Below, one piece after another: positions 8,798 to 18,165 of a stretch of 64,000 nucleotides of DNA. The notes beneath the pieces were generated by a model. The model was not told the DNA's origin. It searched no databases and saw only the letters and a list, made by a program, of their open reading frames with translations. Source of the stretch: Rossellomorea aquimaris (GTDB lineage Bacteria; Bacillota; Bacilli; Bacillales; Bacillaceae_B); contig NZ_MINN01000117.1 in the NCBI RefSeq assembly GCF_001877785.1, forward strand, positions 62,001-126,000. Reading direction: 5' to 3'. Position numbers and translations under genes: made by a program. Position 1 is the stretch's first letter. Every line of letters starts with the position of its first letter.

Positions 8798-9200
8798 GGG
8801 GCCTGGCTCGATTATGGGTGTTTGAGCCAGGATTGGATTGGGGGTTTTGAGCCTGGCTCGATTCGGCTGGTTTGAGCCTGGCTCAGATTCGGCGTTTTGA
8901 GCCTGGCTCGATTCGGCTGGTTTGAGCCTGGCTCAGATTCGGCGTTTTGAGCCTGGCTCGGGGTATGGCGGCCGGTGCCTGGCTCAAAACGGCTTGATTG
9001 TTCCTGGCACAAAAAGGGGTATTTGTGCCAGGAACAGCAGATGGCCATCAGTTTCCCGGTTGTGTACCTGGTACATGATCCGGTTTTTGTACCTGGTACA
9101 TTCGGCTGTATGTGTACCTGGTACATGATCCGGTTTTTGTACCTGGTACACGACGCAATCATTGTACCTGGTACAACCAAATCCCCCTGTACCTGGTACA
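8798..9200. repeat. 25-bp-phased palindrome array 2 (16 units, three sequence blocks)
   Basis: Palindromes of 13 bp start at 8798, 8823, 8848, 8873, 8898, 8923, 8948, 8974, 8999, 9024, 9063, 9088, 9113, 9138, 9163 and 9188. Thirteen of fifteen steps are exactly 25 bp. The first block is TGAGCC-W-GGCTCA type, the middle block TGTKCC/GGMACA type, and the last six TGTACCTGGTACA. Spacers are mostly unique, but two local 50-bp duplications reuse spacers (for example 8861-8872 and 8911-8922). The array ends at the ctpB terminator. Confidence 0.93.
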
Positions 9201-9215
9201 CGCAAAATGCACAAA

Positions 9216-9256
9216 AAATGACCGCCTCCCCAAAGGAAGGCGATCATTCCAATTTA
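9216..9256 (-). terminator. ctpB terminator
   Basis: On the minus strand, the stem ATGATCGCCTTCC/GGGAGGCGGTCAT is followed by TTTTTT, immediately after the ctpB stop at 9257. Confidence 0.85.
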
Positions 9257-10729
9257 CTATTCCGACCCTCTCGCAGCCTGGGCCTTTGCGATGCGGTTTA
9301 CGTATTCGATTGCGGCTTGGAGCTGGAGGTCGTTCTTTTCGTTTTGGATCTGCTGGTAGATTTCAGCCTGCAGAAGTTCGGCTGTTTTGCTGTCGATGAT
9401 TCCGTTAGCTTTGAGGCCCTGCTGGATTTGGAATTCCCTGACGGCCTGTTCTGTTTTTTTGCTGTAGTAGCCGTCGGAGCGGTCAAGCATGAATCCAAGC
9501 CCTTTTAGCATTTCCTGTGCGTTTTTCACTTGCTCGCTGTTCATCTCAGGCTTCAGCGGTTTTTCGATTTGAAGCGGGTGGGCGTAATAGTATGCAGGCT
9601 GCTTGACTGCGACGTCAGGCCTGATCCCTTTTTTGTGGATCCAGTTTCCGTTCGGTGTGAGCCATTTGTACATCGTCAGCTTGATGTTGCTGCCGTCTCC
9701 CATTGGAACGGCCTGCTGGACGGTTCCTTTTCCGAAGCTCTTTGTCCCGATCAGCGGGTAGCCTTCTGTTTCCTTCAAAGCGCCTGCAAGGATTTCGGAT
9801 GCCGATGCGCTTCCTTCATCGATGAGGACGACGACCGGATAGGCTTTCTTTTCTTTTTTATCGGAGAAGGACTTCATGACTTCGCCGTTTCGTTCCTGTA
9901 TTTGGATATAAGGCTTCTTCCCTGTCACGAACTCCTGGAGGATCTGTTCAACGCTGGATAACAATCCGCCCGGGTTGCCGCGAACGTCGATGACGAGTCC
10001 CTTCACCTTATCCTTTTCGAGTTCTGCCAGCTGTTTCTTGAAGTCTGCAGCCGTGTTTTCAGAGAAAGTGGTGATCTGGATATAGCCTGTTTTGGTTCCG
10101 TTTACTTTTTTCACATCCGAGTGGACGGTTTCAACCGGGATCTCGTCGCGTTTGACGGAGACTTCGATCGGTTCGGAGACGCCTTCCCTCAGCAATTCCA
10201 GCTTCACTTCGGTTCCTTTTTTCCCTCTTATCTTAAGGGTCGCCTCATAAAGATCGAGGCCGTCGATGCTGCTGCCGTCGATTTTGACGATACGGTCATT
10301 CGGCTTCAGCCCTGCTTCTTCTGCAGGTGAATTTTTAAAAGGGGCAACGATGACCAGCTTCCCGTCCATCATCGTGACCTCCGCCCCGATCCCTTCGAAG
10401 GAAGAGTCGAGGGCATCGTTGAACTGCGAAGCCGTCTCGGCGTTCATGTAGACCGAGTAAGGATCATTCAAGGTTTTCAGCATCCCTTGGATGGCCCCTT
10501 CCACGAGTTCCCCTTTATTGACGTCCTGAAAAAATTTCTCACTGATGAGGTCATAGGCCACTTCCACTTTGTGAAGTTTGTCAGCGACATCCCCGCTACC
10601 GTTGTACTCTGTGAGCTCGTCCCCTGAATTGCCGAAATCAAACAGGGTGAATCCGCCGTACATTCCGCCTGCCCCGATCAGCATGCTGATCAAGATTGTG
10701 ATGATAAGCTTTCTGCCTTTCAACTCCAT
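9257..10729 (-). CDS. ctpB: Carboxyl-terminal processing protease CtpB (S41)
   Basis: This 490-residue exported protease has an N-terminal membrane anchor, a PDZ domain (about 110-190, PFKNSPAEEAGLKPNDRI) and an S41 core. The catalytic triad is Ser309 (GSASASE), Lys334 and Gln338 (SFGKGTVQ); these are the residue numbers I recall for B. subtilis CtpB. A C-terminal peptidoglycan-binding repeat (about 405-465) follows. CtpB cleaves SpoIVFA to trigger pro-sigma-K processing in sporulation. Its closeness to minJ and ftsEX matches B. subtilis. Confidence 0.95.
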   Translation of the reverse strand: MELKGRKLIITILISMLIGAGGMYGGFTLFDFGNSGDELTEYNGSGDVADKLHKVEVAYDLISEKFFQDVNKGELVEGAIQGMLKTLNDPYSVYMNAETASQFNDALDSSFEGIGAEVTMMDGKLVIVAPFKNSPAEEAGLKPNDRIVKIDGSSIDGLDLYEATLKIRGKKGTEVKLELLREGVSEPIEVSVKRDEIPVETVHSDVKKVNGTKTGYIQITTFSENTAADFKKQLAELEKDKVKGLVIDVRGNPGGLLSSVEQILQEFVTGKKPYIQIQERNGEVMKSFSDKKEKKAYPVVVLIDEGSASASEILAGALKETEGYPLIGTKSFGKGTVQQAVPMGDGSNIKLTMYKWLTPNGNWIHKKGIRPDVAVKQPAYYYAHPLQIEKPLKPEMNSEQVKNAQEMLKGLGFMLDRSDGYYSKKTEQAVREFQIQQGLKANGIIDSKTAELLQAEIYQQIQNEKNDLQLQAAIEYVNRIAKAQAARGSE

Positions 10730-10883
10730 ATTTCCCCCTCCAACTTGGTGTCATGGCTGATACGAAAAGCGCCGGCATGCGCGAGGGATGGTTTGTCCTT
10801 TTATCAGCCGCGGGCTGACTGCCTGTCCGGGGCAAACACATCCTGAGAACCTTAATCGAGCCGGACACTCACCATTTTTTTAT

Positions 10884-10936
10884 TAAAAAAGACACCGCAC
10901 AAAAACGCGCGATTCCGCGGTGCGATGTCTTTGCTA
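10884..10936 (-). terminator. Likely metX terminator
   Basis: On the minus strand a long, interrupted stem (AAAGACA...TGTCTTT with an inner GCACCGC/GTGCGGTG-type pairing) ends in TTTTTT. It lies about 40 nt after the metX stop. Confidence 0.6.
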
Positions 10937-10973
10937 TTAAACTATATGCCGGAGGGGGACGGGTTATGATTCG

Positions 10974-12056
10974 TCAGCCGTTCACAACCCTTTTTGTTTG
11001 AACATTTTTCAAATGGGAGGAAATCATACTGCCCCATTTCTCGAATTCGACCAGGAACCCGTCGTGGCCGAAAGCTGTGGAAACGAAATAATGCCTCCCT
11101 GAACGCACACGGTTCGTAAAGCGTTCCATGTCTTCAGGGGAGTAGATGAGGTCTCCCTCATAGCTGATGGTGATCAGCTCGGTCGGGTAGTGTTCCGCGA
11201 TATCGTCGAGCGTGCAGCCGCGGCCCCTGCTCAAGTCATGAGAGTTCATGGCTTTCAGGAGGGTGAGGTAGCTGTTCGGATCGAAACGCCCGGCAAGCTT
11301 CCTGCCCTGGTAATTCAAATAGCTTTCCACTTGAAAACCGGACTGCGCTTCTTCACGTTTGAAACGGTCGTCGAACAAAAGCGGTGTCCTGTATGTGACC
11401 ATGCCGGCCATCCTCGCAATCTCCAAACCTTTTATATGAGCGCCTTCTGGATAATCACCGTTTTGAAAATCGGGATCCGATTCGATTGCCTGGATGCCGA
11501 TATGATTGAAGGCTAGGCCGTAGTCGCTGAGAGTCGGTGTGACGGCAAGGGCGAACACTTTATCGACAAAGGACGGGTACATCATCCCCCATTCGAGCGC
11601 CTGCATCCCGCCGAGTGAACCGCCGATGACGGCGTAAGCGTGCGGGATGTTCAGTTCCTTCAGCGCAAGGTATTGGGCTTTGACCATATCCCTGACGGTG
11701 ACAGCTGGAAACTCCCTTCCATACCGCGTGCCTGTCGAAGGGTCGATCGATGCAGGACCGGTGCTGCCGTCGTTCCCGCCAAGTACATTGAAGGAAAGGA
11801 TCGTATATTCATCCGTATCCAGATATGAACCCGGGCCGATGAGTCCGTCCCACCAGCCCTTGCTGCCAGGCGTCCCTTTTACGAGATGATTCCCTGTGAG
11901 GGCATGGCAGATGAGGATGACCGGGCCGTTTGCTGATCCTGTTTTTTCATAGGCAAGCTCGACCCCCTTCAGGGTCTCCCCGCTTTCAAGCGTCAGGGTT
12001 GGGATCGTAATGGAGTTGACTTCGTATCGGGCCGCTCGGGTGTGGGGATTCTCCAT
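10974..12056 (-). CDS. metX: Homoserine O-acetyltransferase MetX
   Basis: The start at 12056 (MENPHTRAARYEV) has AAAGGAGG 7 nt upstream and gives 360 residues. The alpha/beta-hydrolase core has the nucleophile elbow GGSLGGMQALEWGM, a late Asp region (ISYEGDLIYSPEDM) and the catalytic His in FGHDGFLVE. It acetylates homoserine for methionine synthesis; some relatives use succinyl-CoA. It lies 74 nt after metY in one operon controlled by the S-box riboswitch at 13.6-13.75 kb. A stable hairpin (about 12078-12118) separates the two genes but lacks a T tract. Confidence 0.9.
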   Translation of the reverse strand: MENPHTRAARYEVNSITIPTLTLESGETLKGVELAYEKTGSANGPVILICHALTGNHLVKGTPGSKGWWDGLIGPGSYLDTDEYTILSFNVLGGNDGSTGPASIDPSTGTRYGREFPAVTVRDMVKAQYLALKELNIPHAYAVIGGSLGGMQALEWGMMYPSFVDKVFALAVTPTLSDYGLAFNHIGIQAIESDPDFQNGDYPEGAHIKGLEIARMAGMVTYRTPLLFDDRFKREEAQSGFQVESYLNYQGRKLAGRFDPNSYLTLLKAMNSHDLSRGRGCTLDDIAEHYPTELITISYEGDLIYSPEDMERFTNRVRSGRHYFVSTAFGHDGFLVEFEKWGSMISSHLKNVQTKRVVNG

Positions 12057-12129
12057 TCCGCCGCCTCCTTTTTTCAGTAATGGAGGGAGACGGCTTTTCG
12101 GGCCGGATCTCCCTTTTTTAAAAAATTGA

Positions 12130-13425
12130 TTATACCGGTGAAGCTGCAAGCGCCGCTTCAATCGCGTGATCCAGGTCCTCGATCAGGTCTTTGGCTGATT
12201 CCAGGCCGACTGATAATCTCACCAATTCTTCGGTAACGCCGGTTGAGCGCAGTTCCTGTTCGTTCAGCTGCTGGTGGGTCGTCGATGCCGGATGGATGAT
12301 GAGTGATTTCGCATCGCCGACGTTCGCCACATGGGACCAGAGCGTGATGTTGTCGACCACTTTGCGGCCAGAGTCCCTGCCGCCTTTGATGCCGAAGACG
12401 ACAATCGAACCGGCGCCTTTTTTCAAGTATTTCTGTGCCAGTGAGTGGGACGGGTGCTGGGCAAGGCCCGGATACGAAACCCAAGCCACTCCGCTGTGCT
12501 GATCAAGATGCTCGGCGATTTTCAGTGCGTTCTCCGTGTGTCTTTCGATTCGAAGATGCAGTGTTTCAAGTCCCTGCAGCAGCAGGAAAGCGTTCTGAGG
12601 GCTCAGGCATGCCCCGAAGTCACGCAGCAGCTGCACCCTGAGTTTGGTGATGAAGGCTGCTTCGCCGACATCGATGCCAAAGCGGATTCCGTTATAGCTC
12701 TGGTCTTCTTCCACGAAGCCCGGGAATTTCTTGTTGTTCCAGTCGAACTTGCCTCCGTCGACAACGAGTCCTCCGATCGCCGTACCGTGGCCGCCGATCC
12801 ATTTTGTGGCTGAATGGATGACGATGTCAGCGCCCCATTCAATCGGCTTCGTAAGATACGGTGTAGCGAAGGTGTTGTCGATGATGAGCGGGATTTCAAT
12901 GTCATGCGCTACTTTCGCGACCGCTTCAATATCCAGTACGTGAAGGCTTGGATTTCCGATCGTTTCGGCAAAAACGGCCTTCGTCTTCGGCGTGATCGCA
13001 TTGCGGAAGTTTTCCGGATCGGACGGATCGACGAAGTGCACCTTGATGCCGTACTTCGGAAGCGTCGTGGAGAAAAGGTTGTATGTTCCCCCGTAGAGAT
13101 TTGTCGCGGCGACGATTTCATCTCCTGCCCCAGCAATATTCAGGATGGACAGCGATATTGCGGCCATTCCGGACGAAACGCCGAGGGCCCCGATTCCCCC
13201 TTCCAGGAGGGCGATCCGTTTTTCAAGGACGTCCACCGTCGGATTCATGATACGGGAGTAGATGTTCCCTTCTTCCTCCAGCCCGAATAATTTTGCAGCA
13301 TGCTCGCTGTTGTCGAAAACGTAGGATGTTGTCTGGTAGATAGGGACGGCGCGTGAACCTGTCGCCGGGTCCGGCGCCTGGCCTCCGTGCAGTAATACCG
13401 TTTCAATATCGAATGATTTTGTCAT
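12130..13425 (-). CDS. metY: O-acetylhomoserine sulfhydrylase MetY
   Basis: This 431-residue PLP enzyme of the Cys/Met metabolism family has the cofactor lysine in [11 protein letters not shown]. The extended length of about 430 residues and the motif [13 protein letters not shown] near the N-terminus are typical of O-acetylhomoserine aminocarboxypropyltransferases rather than cystathionine gamma-synthases. It makes homocysteine from O-acetylhomoserine and sulfide. Pairing with metX and the upstream SAM riboswitch support direct sulfhydrylation of the metX product. Confidence 0.92.
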   Translation of the reverse strand: MTKSFDIETVLLHGGQAPDPATGSRAVPIYQTTSYVFDNSEHAAKLFGLEEEGNIYSRIMNPTVDVLEKRIALLEGGIGALGVSSGMAAISLSILNIAGAGDEIVAATNLYGGTYNLFSTTLPKYGIKVHFVDPSDPENFRNAITPKTKAVFAETIGNPSLHVLDIEAVAKVAHDIEIPLIIDNTFATPYLTKPIEWGADIVIHSATKWIGGHGTAIGGLVVDGGKFDWNNKKFPGFVEEDQSYNGIRFGIDVGEAAFITKLRVQLLRDFGACLSPQNAFLLLQGLETLHLRIERHTENALKIAEHLDQHSGVAWVSYPGLAQHPSHSLAQKYLKKGAGSIVVFGIKGGRDSGRKVVDNITLWSHVANVGDAKSLIIHPASTTHQQLNEQELRSTGVTEELVRLSVGLESAKDLIEDLDHAIEAALAASPV

Positions 13426-13583
13426 AGTGAATTCCTCCCTGGGTCTGTTTTTTGGATTCCATTGGCTAACTTGGTTTCTAGGGTATTGGTTGCGATGGAC
13501 GCTGCCGGTTTCGTTTCAGCCGGTAATTGCAACTGGTTTAACCGGGCCGGCCAACCTTCTAGGAGTTTTAAAGAAGAGGAAAA

Positions 13584-13612
13584 TGAAAAACCCCCTTCCT
13601 AAGAAGAGGGTC
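13584..13612 (-). terminator. SAM riboswitch expression-platform terminator
   Basis: On the minus strand, CCCTCTTC-TTAG-GAAGGGGG is followed by TTTTTCATT. It lies directly after the S-box aptamer and before metY, where a SAM-bound aptamer would let it form. Confidence 0.85.
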
Positions 13613-13630
13613 TAATTTAATAGGGTCCTC

Positions 13631-13753
13631 CTCTTATCTTTCAGACTTTCGTCTGCAGGAATTAGCACCTTTTCATGCAGCTGCGAGTGTTTCGCAGGCA
13701 TGAAGGTTGCCGGGCTTCATCGGGCCTAGTCCCTCCGCCTCTCTGGATAAGAG
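13631..13753 (-). promoter_or_regulatory. SAM-I (S-box) riboswitch for metY-metX
   Basis: The minus strand shows the S-box signature: P1 strand CTCTTATCCAGAGAGGCGGAGG, GGGACTAGGCCCGATGAAGCC, CGGCAACC, then GGTGCTAATTCCTGCAG and the closing P1 strand GATAAGAG. All core blocks are present in order. It lies about 200 nt upstream of metY with a terminator in between, so it should switch metY-metX off when SAM is plentiful. Confidence 0.95.
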
Positions 13754-13892
13754 CGATTTAGTTGTTTTTTAAGTAGTGCGTTGAGATGAATTATAAAGGC
13801 TGATTGTTTCATCGTCAAGGGCATTTTCTGATTTTTTTTATTATTTTGGTTTTTGATTAATTTTTGTTTTTCAGATTGGGCTTTTTATACCG

Positions 13893-14017
13893 CAGTTGAT
13901 TTCCGTGCAAGACTTCGCTTTCCGCGGGTGACCCGTGAGCCTCCTCGGCTTCGCCTCCGGGGTCTCACATTGGTCACTTCTCCCGCAGGAGTCTTCGTCT
14001 TGCACTCCAATCAACTG
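13893..14017. repeat. Hairpin element A, copy 1 (simple form)
   Basis: This 125-bp imperfect inverted repeat has arms starting CAGTTGATTTCCGTGCAAGAC and ending GTCTTGCACTCCAATCAACTG. The interior carries TTCGCTTTCCGCGGG, GAGCCTCCTCG, and CCCGCAGGAGTCTTCG. The same element recurs at about 27.95, 31.2, 32.7 and 53.5 kb. Here it fills the gap between the SAM riboswitch and the cystathionine-type gene. Confidence 0.9.
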
Positions 14018-14104
14018 CTGGAACCGTTAGGGAATAGTGTCCAGCTTAAAAAAATCAAAAAAATTCACTTGATATCTAACTACCCTTAAAAATCATCAAT
14101 TAAA

Positions 14105-15241
14105 TTACCCAACAGATTTTTCGATTGCTTCGTTGAACTGGGCCACGATGTCTTCGGCGTCTTCGATTCCTAAGGAGATGCGGACGACGTGGGTGTTGAT
14201 GCCGAGTTTTTGCTGGGCTTCTTTGGGCAGGGCACGGTGGGAGGTGCCGAGCGGGTAGGAGACGGTCGTTTCCACTCCTGCAAGTGTCGGTACGATCTTG
14301 ATCCAGCCGAGCGATTTAAAAAATGTGCTGATGTCGCAAGACGCATCGAGTTCGATGGTGACGATGGCACCGTGTCCTTTTTCGGACAGATTGTCCGGAT
14401 AATAAACGTGCTTGATATGCCGGTTCGATCTTAAGTTGTCTGCCAGGATGCCGGAGTTACGGGCCTGTGCTTCCATCCTGAGGCCGAGTGTCTTTGCTCC
14501 CCTTGCTGTAAGCCATGCCTCGAACGGGCTTAAGTTGGAGCCCATGTTGACGACTTTTTCCCGTGCTTTTTTTACCAGGTCTTCATTTCCGGTCACCACG
14601 CCTGCCGTGATATCGCTGTGCCCTCCGATGTATTTGGTCGCACTGTGGGCCACGAGATCTACGCCTTCGAGATATGGCTGGCGAAGGTACGGTGTGGCGA
14701 AGGTGTTGTCGATGATCGTCTTGAGATTATGTTTTTCAGCAAGTTCGACGAGCTGCGGGATATCCTCCACCCTCATGAACGGGTTGGTGACCGTTTCACT
14801 GTAGAGCAATTTTGTTTGCGGCGTGATGGCCTGTTCAATTTCCTCGCGGCTCGAGAAATCGACGAATGTCGTTTCGATTCCGAAGCCTTTCAGCTCTTCC
14901 TTCAGCATATGGAAGGTGCCTCCGTACAGGTCTTCCGCTGCGATGATATGGTCGCCTGTCTGAACCACCGCAAGTACGGCAGCAAGGATTGCTGACAAAC
15001 CGGATGACGTCGCGACACCGGCCGGAGCACCCTCGAGGGCTGCGACCATCCCGCCGAGCTCGTCCGTATTCGGATTTCCCGTCCGTGTATATAGATAAGG
15101 GGATTTCCCTTTATAAAATCCTTCAAGTTCCTCAAGCGATTTGAATGAAAATGCCGAGGTCTGGTAGATCGGTGTGGTCTTGCTGCGGATTTCTTCGGTG
15201 CCTTTCAGCTGGCTATGTACGACTTTCGTTGTGAATTTCAT
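14105..15241 (-). CDS. Cystathionine gamma-synthase/lyase family PLP enzyme (MetI-like)
   Basis: The start at 15241 (MKFTTKVVH) is 9 nt after GGAAGG, giving 378 residues; an ATG 9 nt further up is too close to that site. Family motifs are [19 protein letters not shown], the PLP lysine in HSATKYIGGHSD and ETTVSYPLGTSH. It transfers between cysteine and homoserine derivatives, but synthase and lyase activities cannot be separated here. It has no S-box of its own and is separated from the metY riboswitch by a repeat element. Confidence 0.85.
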   Translation of the reverse strand: MKFTTKVVHSQLKGTEEIRSKTTPIYQTSAFSFKSLEELEGFYKGKSPYLYTRTGNPNTDELGGMVAALEGAPAGVATSSGLSAILAAVLAVVQTGDHIIAAEDLYGGTFHMLKEELKGFGIETTFVDFSSREEIEQAITPQTKLLYSETVTNPFMRVEDIPQLVELAEKHNLKTIIDNTFATPYLRQPYLEGVDLVAHSATKYIGGHSDITAGVVTGNEDLVKKAREKVVNMGSNLSPFEAWLTARGAKTLGLRMEAQARNSGILADNLRSNRHIKHVYYPDNLSEKGHGAIVTIELDASCDISTFFKSLGWIKIVPTLAGVETTVSYPLGTSHRALPKEAQQKLGINTHVVRISLGIEDAEDIVAQFNEAIEKSVG

Positions 15242-15360
15242 ATATGTCATCCTTCCTCTTTGCGGTTGGTATTTTAAAGAGTGTACCATATTCAGAAGAT
15301 TCGGAGGAAGAGAAATGTTCCGGAGGGCGTATTATTTTAATGGGAAATTAGAAGTTAACA

Positions 15361-15398
15361 AATAAAAAACACCTGCCGCCGATGCAGCAGATGCCCCT
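15361..15398 (-). terminator. Terminator after DUF302 gene
   Basis: On the minus strand, the stem CATCTGCTGC/GCGGCAGGTG is followed by TTTTTT. Confidence 0.8.
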
Positions 15399-15403
15399 CA
15401 TTC

Positions 15404-15784
15404 TTATACTTTTTCGATACAAGCGATCAATCGTTCTTCAATATCCAGCGCGATATTTTTCAGTTCATCATTATCGACAAGCTCAATAAGCTTGCTCGGC
15501 TTCGCCATTCCGACTTTCGTTGTGCCGTTTTCGGTATAGATGCTGATTTTACATGGCAGGAAGTAGCTCACGAGCATGCTCTGTTCCAGGACTTTCTTCG
15601 CTTCCTTCGGATTGCATACTTCAAGGATGACAACTTCCTCGTTAAAATCAAGGCCTTTTTCCTCTAGCTTGCCGGCAAGATCCAGGTTCCAAAGGACTCC
15701 GAAGCTCTCTTCTTTCAGTGTACTTTCCACTTTTTCCGCCGCTTCCTTCACAGTCATCGAAACTTCTTTTGTGTAGTGAAACAT
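15404..15784 (-). CDS. DUF302 family protein
   Basis: This 126-residue protein matches the DUF302 pattern: FHYTKEVSMTVKEAAEKVE at the start, EVCNPKEAKKVLEQ, then LPCKISIYTENGTTKVGM. GGAGG lies 8 nt before the ATG. The family is an alpha/beta fold often found beside redox and sulfur genes, but its biochemical role is unknown. It stands alone between a methionine-type gene and the resA operon. Confidence 0.8.
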   Translation of the reverse strand: MFHYTKEVSMTVKEAAEKVESTLKEESFGVLWNLDLAGKLEEKGLDFNEEVVILEVCNPKEAKKVLEQSMLVSYFLPCKISIYTENGTTKVGMAKPSKLIELVDNDELKNIALDIEERLIACIEKV

Positions 15785-15907
15785 TCAAGATTCCTCCTTC
15801 AATTTCTATCCAGCTATAGTTTCTGCAAGATGATTGATTGCATACTTGTTACATACCTCGAGGCGTATATCATTAAACGTAGCGAAGGACAGGCCTTTTT
15901 TTACGCG

Positions 15908-16489
15908 TCAGTCCATCCCCGATACCATCTCACCCATCATATCTTCATTCATCGGTCCGACGATTTTGTGCTGGATCAGCCCTTTGGTGTCGACCATATA
16001 GGTGGTCGGGATGGTGAAGGCCCGGTATTCTTCGCCGATCGCCCCGTCAACGTCAAGGGGGATCGGGAAGGTGAGTTCATAGCCGTCCGCGAATTCCTGG
16101 ACTTTGTCCTTGCCGTCATCCATGCTGGTGAGGTTCACGGCGAGGATCTCGACGTTTTCCTTTTCAGCATTTTTTTCGTAGTACTTCTGCATATGCGGCA
16201 TTTCTGCCTTACACGGCGGACACCATGTCGCCCAGAAGTTCAGTATCACTTTTTTGCCCTTGTAATCGGAAAGCTTCACTGTCTCCCCCGCCAGCGTCGT
16301 AAGCTCAAAGTCGGGGGCCCGGTCGCCTTTTGCGAGTCCCTGCTCAGCATTGGACAGGTCCATCGACTCCTTGGCTAGCTGGGCCGCTTCTTCTTTCTCT
16401 TTCTTCTCCTGCTGATCCTGGAACAGGTTTACCAGGAAGATCCCGACCAGGAGTGCCACGATGGCCAAAGCAAAGTTACGTTTATTCAC
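15908..16489 (-). CDS. resA: Membrane-anchored thiol-disulfide oxidoreductase ResA
   Basis: This 193-residue protein has an N-terminal signal-anchor (FALAIVALLVGIFLVNLF) and a TlpA/thioredoxin domain with WATWCPPCKAEMP (Cys90, Cys93). ResA reduces apocytochrome c thiols on the outer face of the membrane. It is the last gene of an operon with ccdA, whose product would pass electrons to it; its start overlaps the preceding gene by 8 nt. Confidence 0.9.
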   Translation of the reverse strand: MNKRNFALAIVALLVGIFLVNLFQDQQEKKEKEEAAQLAKESMDLSNAEQGLAKGDRAPDFELTTLAGETVKLSDYKGKKVILNFWATWCPPCKAEMPHMQKYYEKNAEKENVEILAVNLTSMDDGKDKVQEFADGYELTFPIPLDVDGAIGEEYRAFTIPTTYMVDTKGLIQHKIVGPMNEDMMGEMVSGMD

Positions 16490-17096
16490 TGGATTTTCCT
16501 CCTTGTTTTATAAGTAGCAAAAGCAGAACGGCGGAAACCGTTATGTAGGTCAATAGGGATGTACCGATTTCAAAGCCGCCGGATGCGTTCAATAACAGCT
16601 GGATCAGGGTGAAAATGGTCAGGATCTGAATCGACCAGATCCGCTTATCCTCCCCGCTGATTTTTTTCAGTAAAAAGAAAAACAGAATGGGGTTAACCGC
16701 CAGCTGAAGTCCGCCTGTCATGTACGAGCCGTTGAGGAAGTCGATGACTCCTTCATAGACAAGCACCGTCAATATCCAGGCAGCAGACGCATGATAAGGA
16801 TTTTCCTTTTTAACAAATGTATAAACTAAAACAACGGCGATGCCCAGCCAGTATCCCGTGGTGCCTCCATGAAAATAAAGGATCGTGAGCGGGTGCTCCA
16901 TCACCGTTTGGAAGTCTGCGATGATGATGCTCAGCTTCCAGGTCAGGATGAAATAAAAGACGGCGTTCGAATACCAGTCCCCTGCTTTTCTGTTCCAGAA
17001 AAAGAGGAACAGGAAGGTCAGAAGGAACGAGGCTGTGACTGCTGCCCATGAACCCGGGAACGTGAATGCGCCGATGTTATACCATTGTTGGTTCAT
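16482..17096 (-). CDS. Unidentified six- to seven-helix membrane protein of the resA operon
   Basis: This 204-residue protein is almost entirely hydrophobic, with about seven predicted helices and no obvious catalytic motif. It overlaps the histidine kinase gene upstream (20 nt) and resA downstream (8 nt), so it is tightly coupled to both. Its place in a CcdA/ResA redox operon suggests a role in thiol transfer or in sensing for the kinase, which is inference from context only. Confidence 0.75.
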   Translation of the reverse strand: MNQQWYNIGAFTFPGSWAAVTASFLLTFLFLFFWNRKAGDWYSNAVFYFILTWKLSIIIADFQTVMEHPLTILYFHGGTTGYWLGIAVVLVYTFVKKENPYHASAAWILTVLVYEGVIDFLNGSYMTGGLQLAVNPILFFFLLKKISGEDKRIWSIQILTIFTLIQLLLNASGGFEIGTSLLTYITVSAVLLLLLIKQGGKSSE

Positions 17097-18165
17097 GATG
17101 ATTCTCCTCTAAATCATAGGGTTGGACAGGGAGGCGCACTTCGAATTCGTGGCGGGCCCCGTCACTTTGAAGGCTGAGGGATCCGCCGTGCGATTCCACA
17201 ATCTCCTTCGATATCGCCAGGCCAAGTCCCGCTCCACCGGTCATGGTCGATCGGGATGGATCTACCCGGTAGAACCGTTCAAAGATGAGATCTTTCTCTT
17301 CTGCGGGAATCTCTTTTCCATGATGAGAAAATTGTACGATATAATCATGACCTTGCACAAATCCTTTTACAGACAGTTTCTTTCCGACGTCATAGTCCGC
17401 AATATTCTGAAGGAGATTGTTGAATACCTGCTGAAGTCCGTCGCAGTCCCCGTGGAGGGAGCAAGGAACGAGATCCGTCTCCACTTTGATCCCTTTTTGC
17501 ATGAATTTCAATTGAAAGGCCGTGAGCCTTCTTTCTAACAGTTCATGAATGTGAAGCACTCCCTGATTGTGATCCGTATCGGCCGTCCATTGATTGATAT
17601 GTACAAGCTGCTCTAAGAGCCGCTCGATGCGCCCTGATTCTTCCTGCAGGGAGCGGTAAATCTCCCTGTCCCCTTCTATAATTCCTTTTTCCAGCCCTTC
17701 GAGGTAGCCGGTAAGGTTGGTGAGCGGCGTCCTAAGCTCATGTGACAGGTCGCGGAGCAGGCGGTTTTGCCTCGTTTTCACACGCGCCGTCGTCTCCGAA
17801 AGCTCATTGAACGCTTCACTCAGCTCCTTCACTTCATAGATGAGAGGCTTCTTCAACCGTTCCGGCAGCCCTCCCGCTTTCAAGACTTGAGTGGCTTCCG
17901 TCAGCTTCTTTAATGGGGTGGTGAGCCATTTTATGAAAAAGAAATGAAATCCCCCGGCCAGGATGAACGCGAGCAGACTCACTTTGAACAGGTAATCATT
18001 CAGCAGACTTTCAAGATTTGAGCCTGTGATCTGCTGCTGATTCACGAGATTGCAGGCATAATTTTTTACGGTGAATCCGGCAATCAGGATGACGGCCCCG
18101 ATGATGATTGTGTTCAGAAACGTGAGCTGGGTCAGGAGACTGCCCGGTTTTCTGCGGTTATCCAT
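17077..18165 (-). CDS. Sensor histidine kinase
   Basis: This 362-residue kinase has two N-terminal helices around a short extracellular loop of about 35 residues. A HAMP linker (WLTTPLKKLTEATQVL) follows, then the HisKA box DLSHELRTPLTNL with the phospho-accepting His, and an HATPase domain ending in GGAGLGLAISKEIVESHGG. The short sensor loop suggests it senses within the membrane or through a partner such as its membrane-protein neighbour. It overlaps the response regulator gene by 8 nt. Confidence 0.92.
   Translation of the reverse strand: MDNRRKPGSLLTQLTFLNTIIIGAVILIAGFTVKNYACNLVNQQQITGSNLESLLNDYLFKVSLLAFILAGGFHFFFIKWLTTPLKKLTEATQVLKAGGLPERLKKPLIYEVKELSEAFNELSETTARVKTRQNRLLRDLSHELRTPLTNLTGYLEGLEKGIIEGDREIYRSLQEESGRIERLLEQLVHINQWTADTDHNQGVLHIHELLERRLTAFQLKFMQKGIKVETDLVPCSLHGDCDGLQQVFNNLLQNIADYDVGKKLSVKGFVQGHDYIVQFSHHGKEIPAEEKDLIFERFYRVDPSRSTMTGGAGLGLAISKEIVESHGGSLSLQSDGARHEFEVRLPVQPYDLEENHHEPTMV

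Noticed and set aside
8798..9200. CRISPR array
   Set aside because: Repeats are 13-bp palindromes, spacers only 12 nt, some spacers are reused, arm sequences vary, and no cas genes are present.
12078..12118. Terminator between metY and metX
   Set aside because: The hairpin GGGAGATCCGGC/GCCGTCTCCC is clear but has no T tract, and metX has no promoter-like sequence of its own, so I treat it as an intercistronic hairpin.
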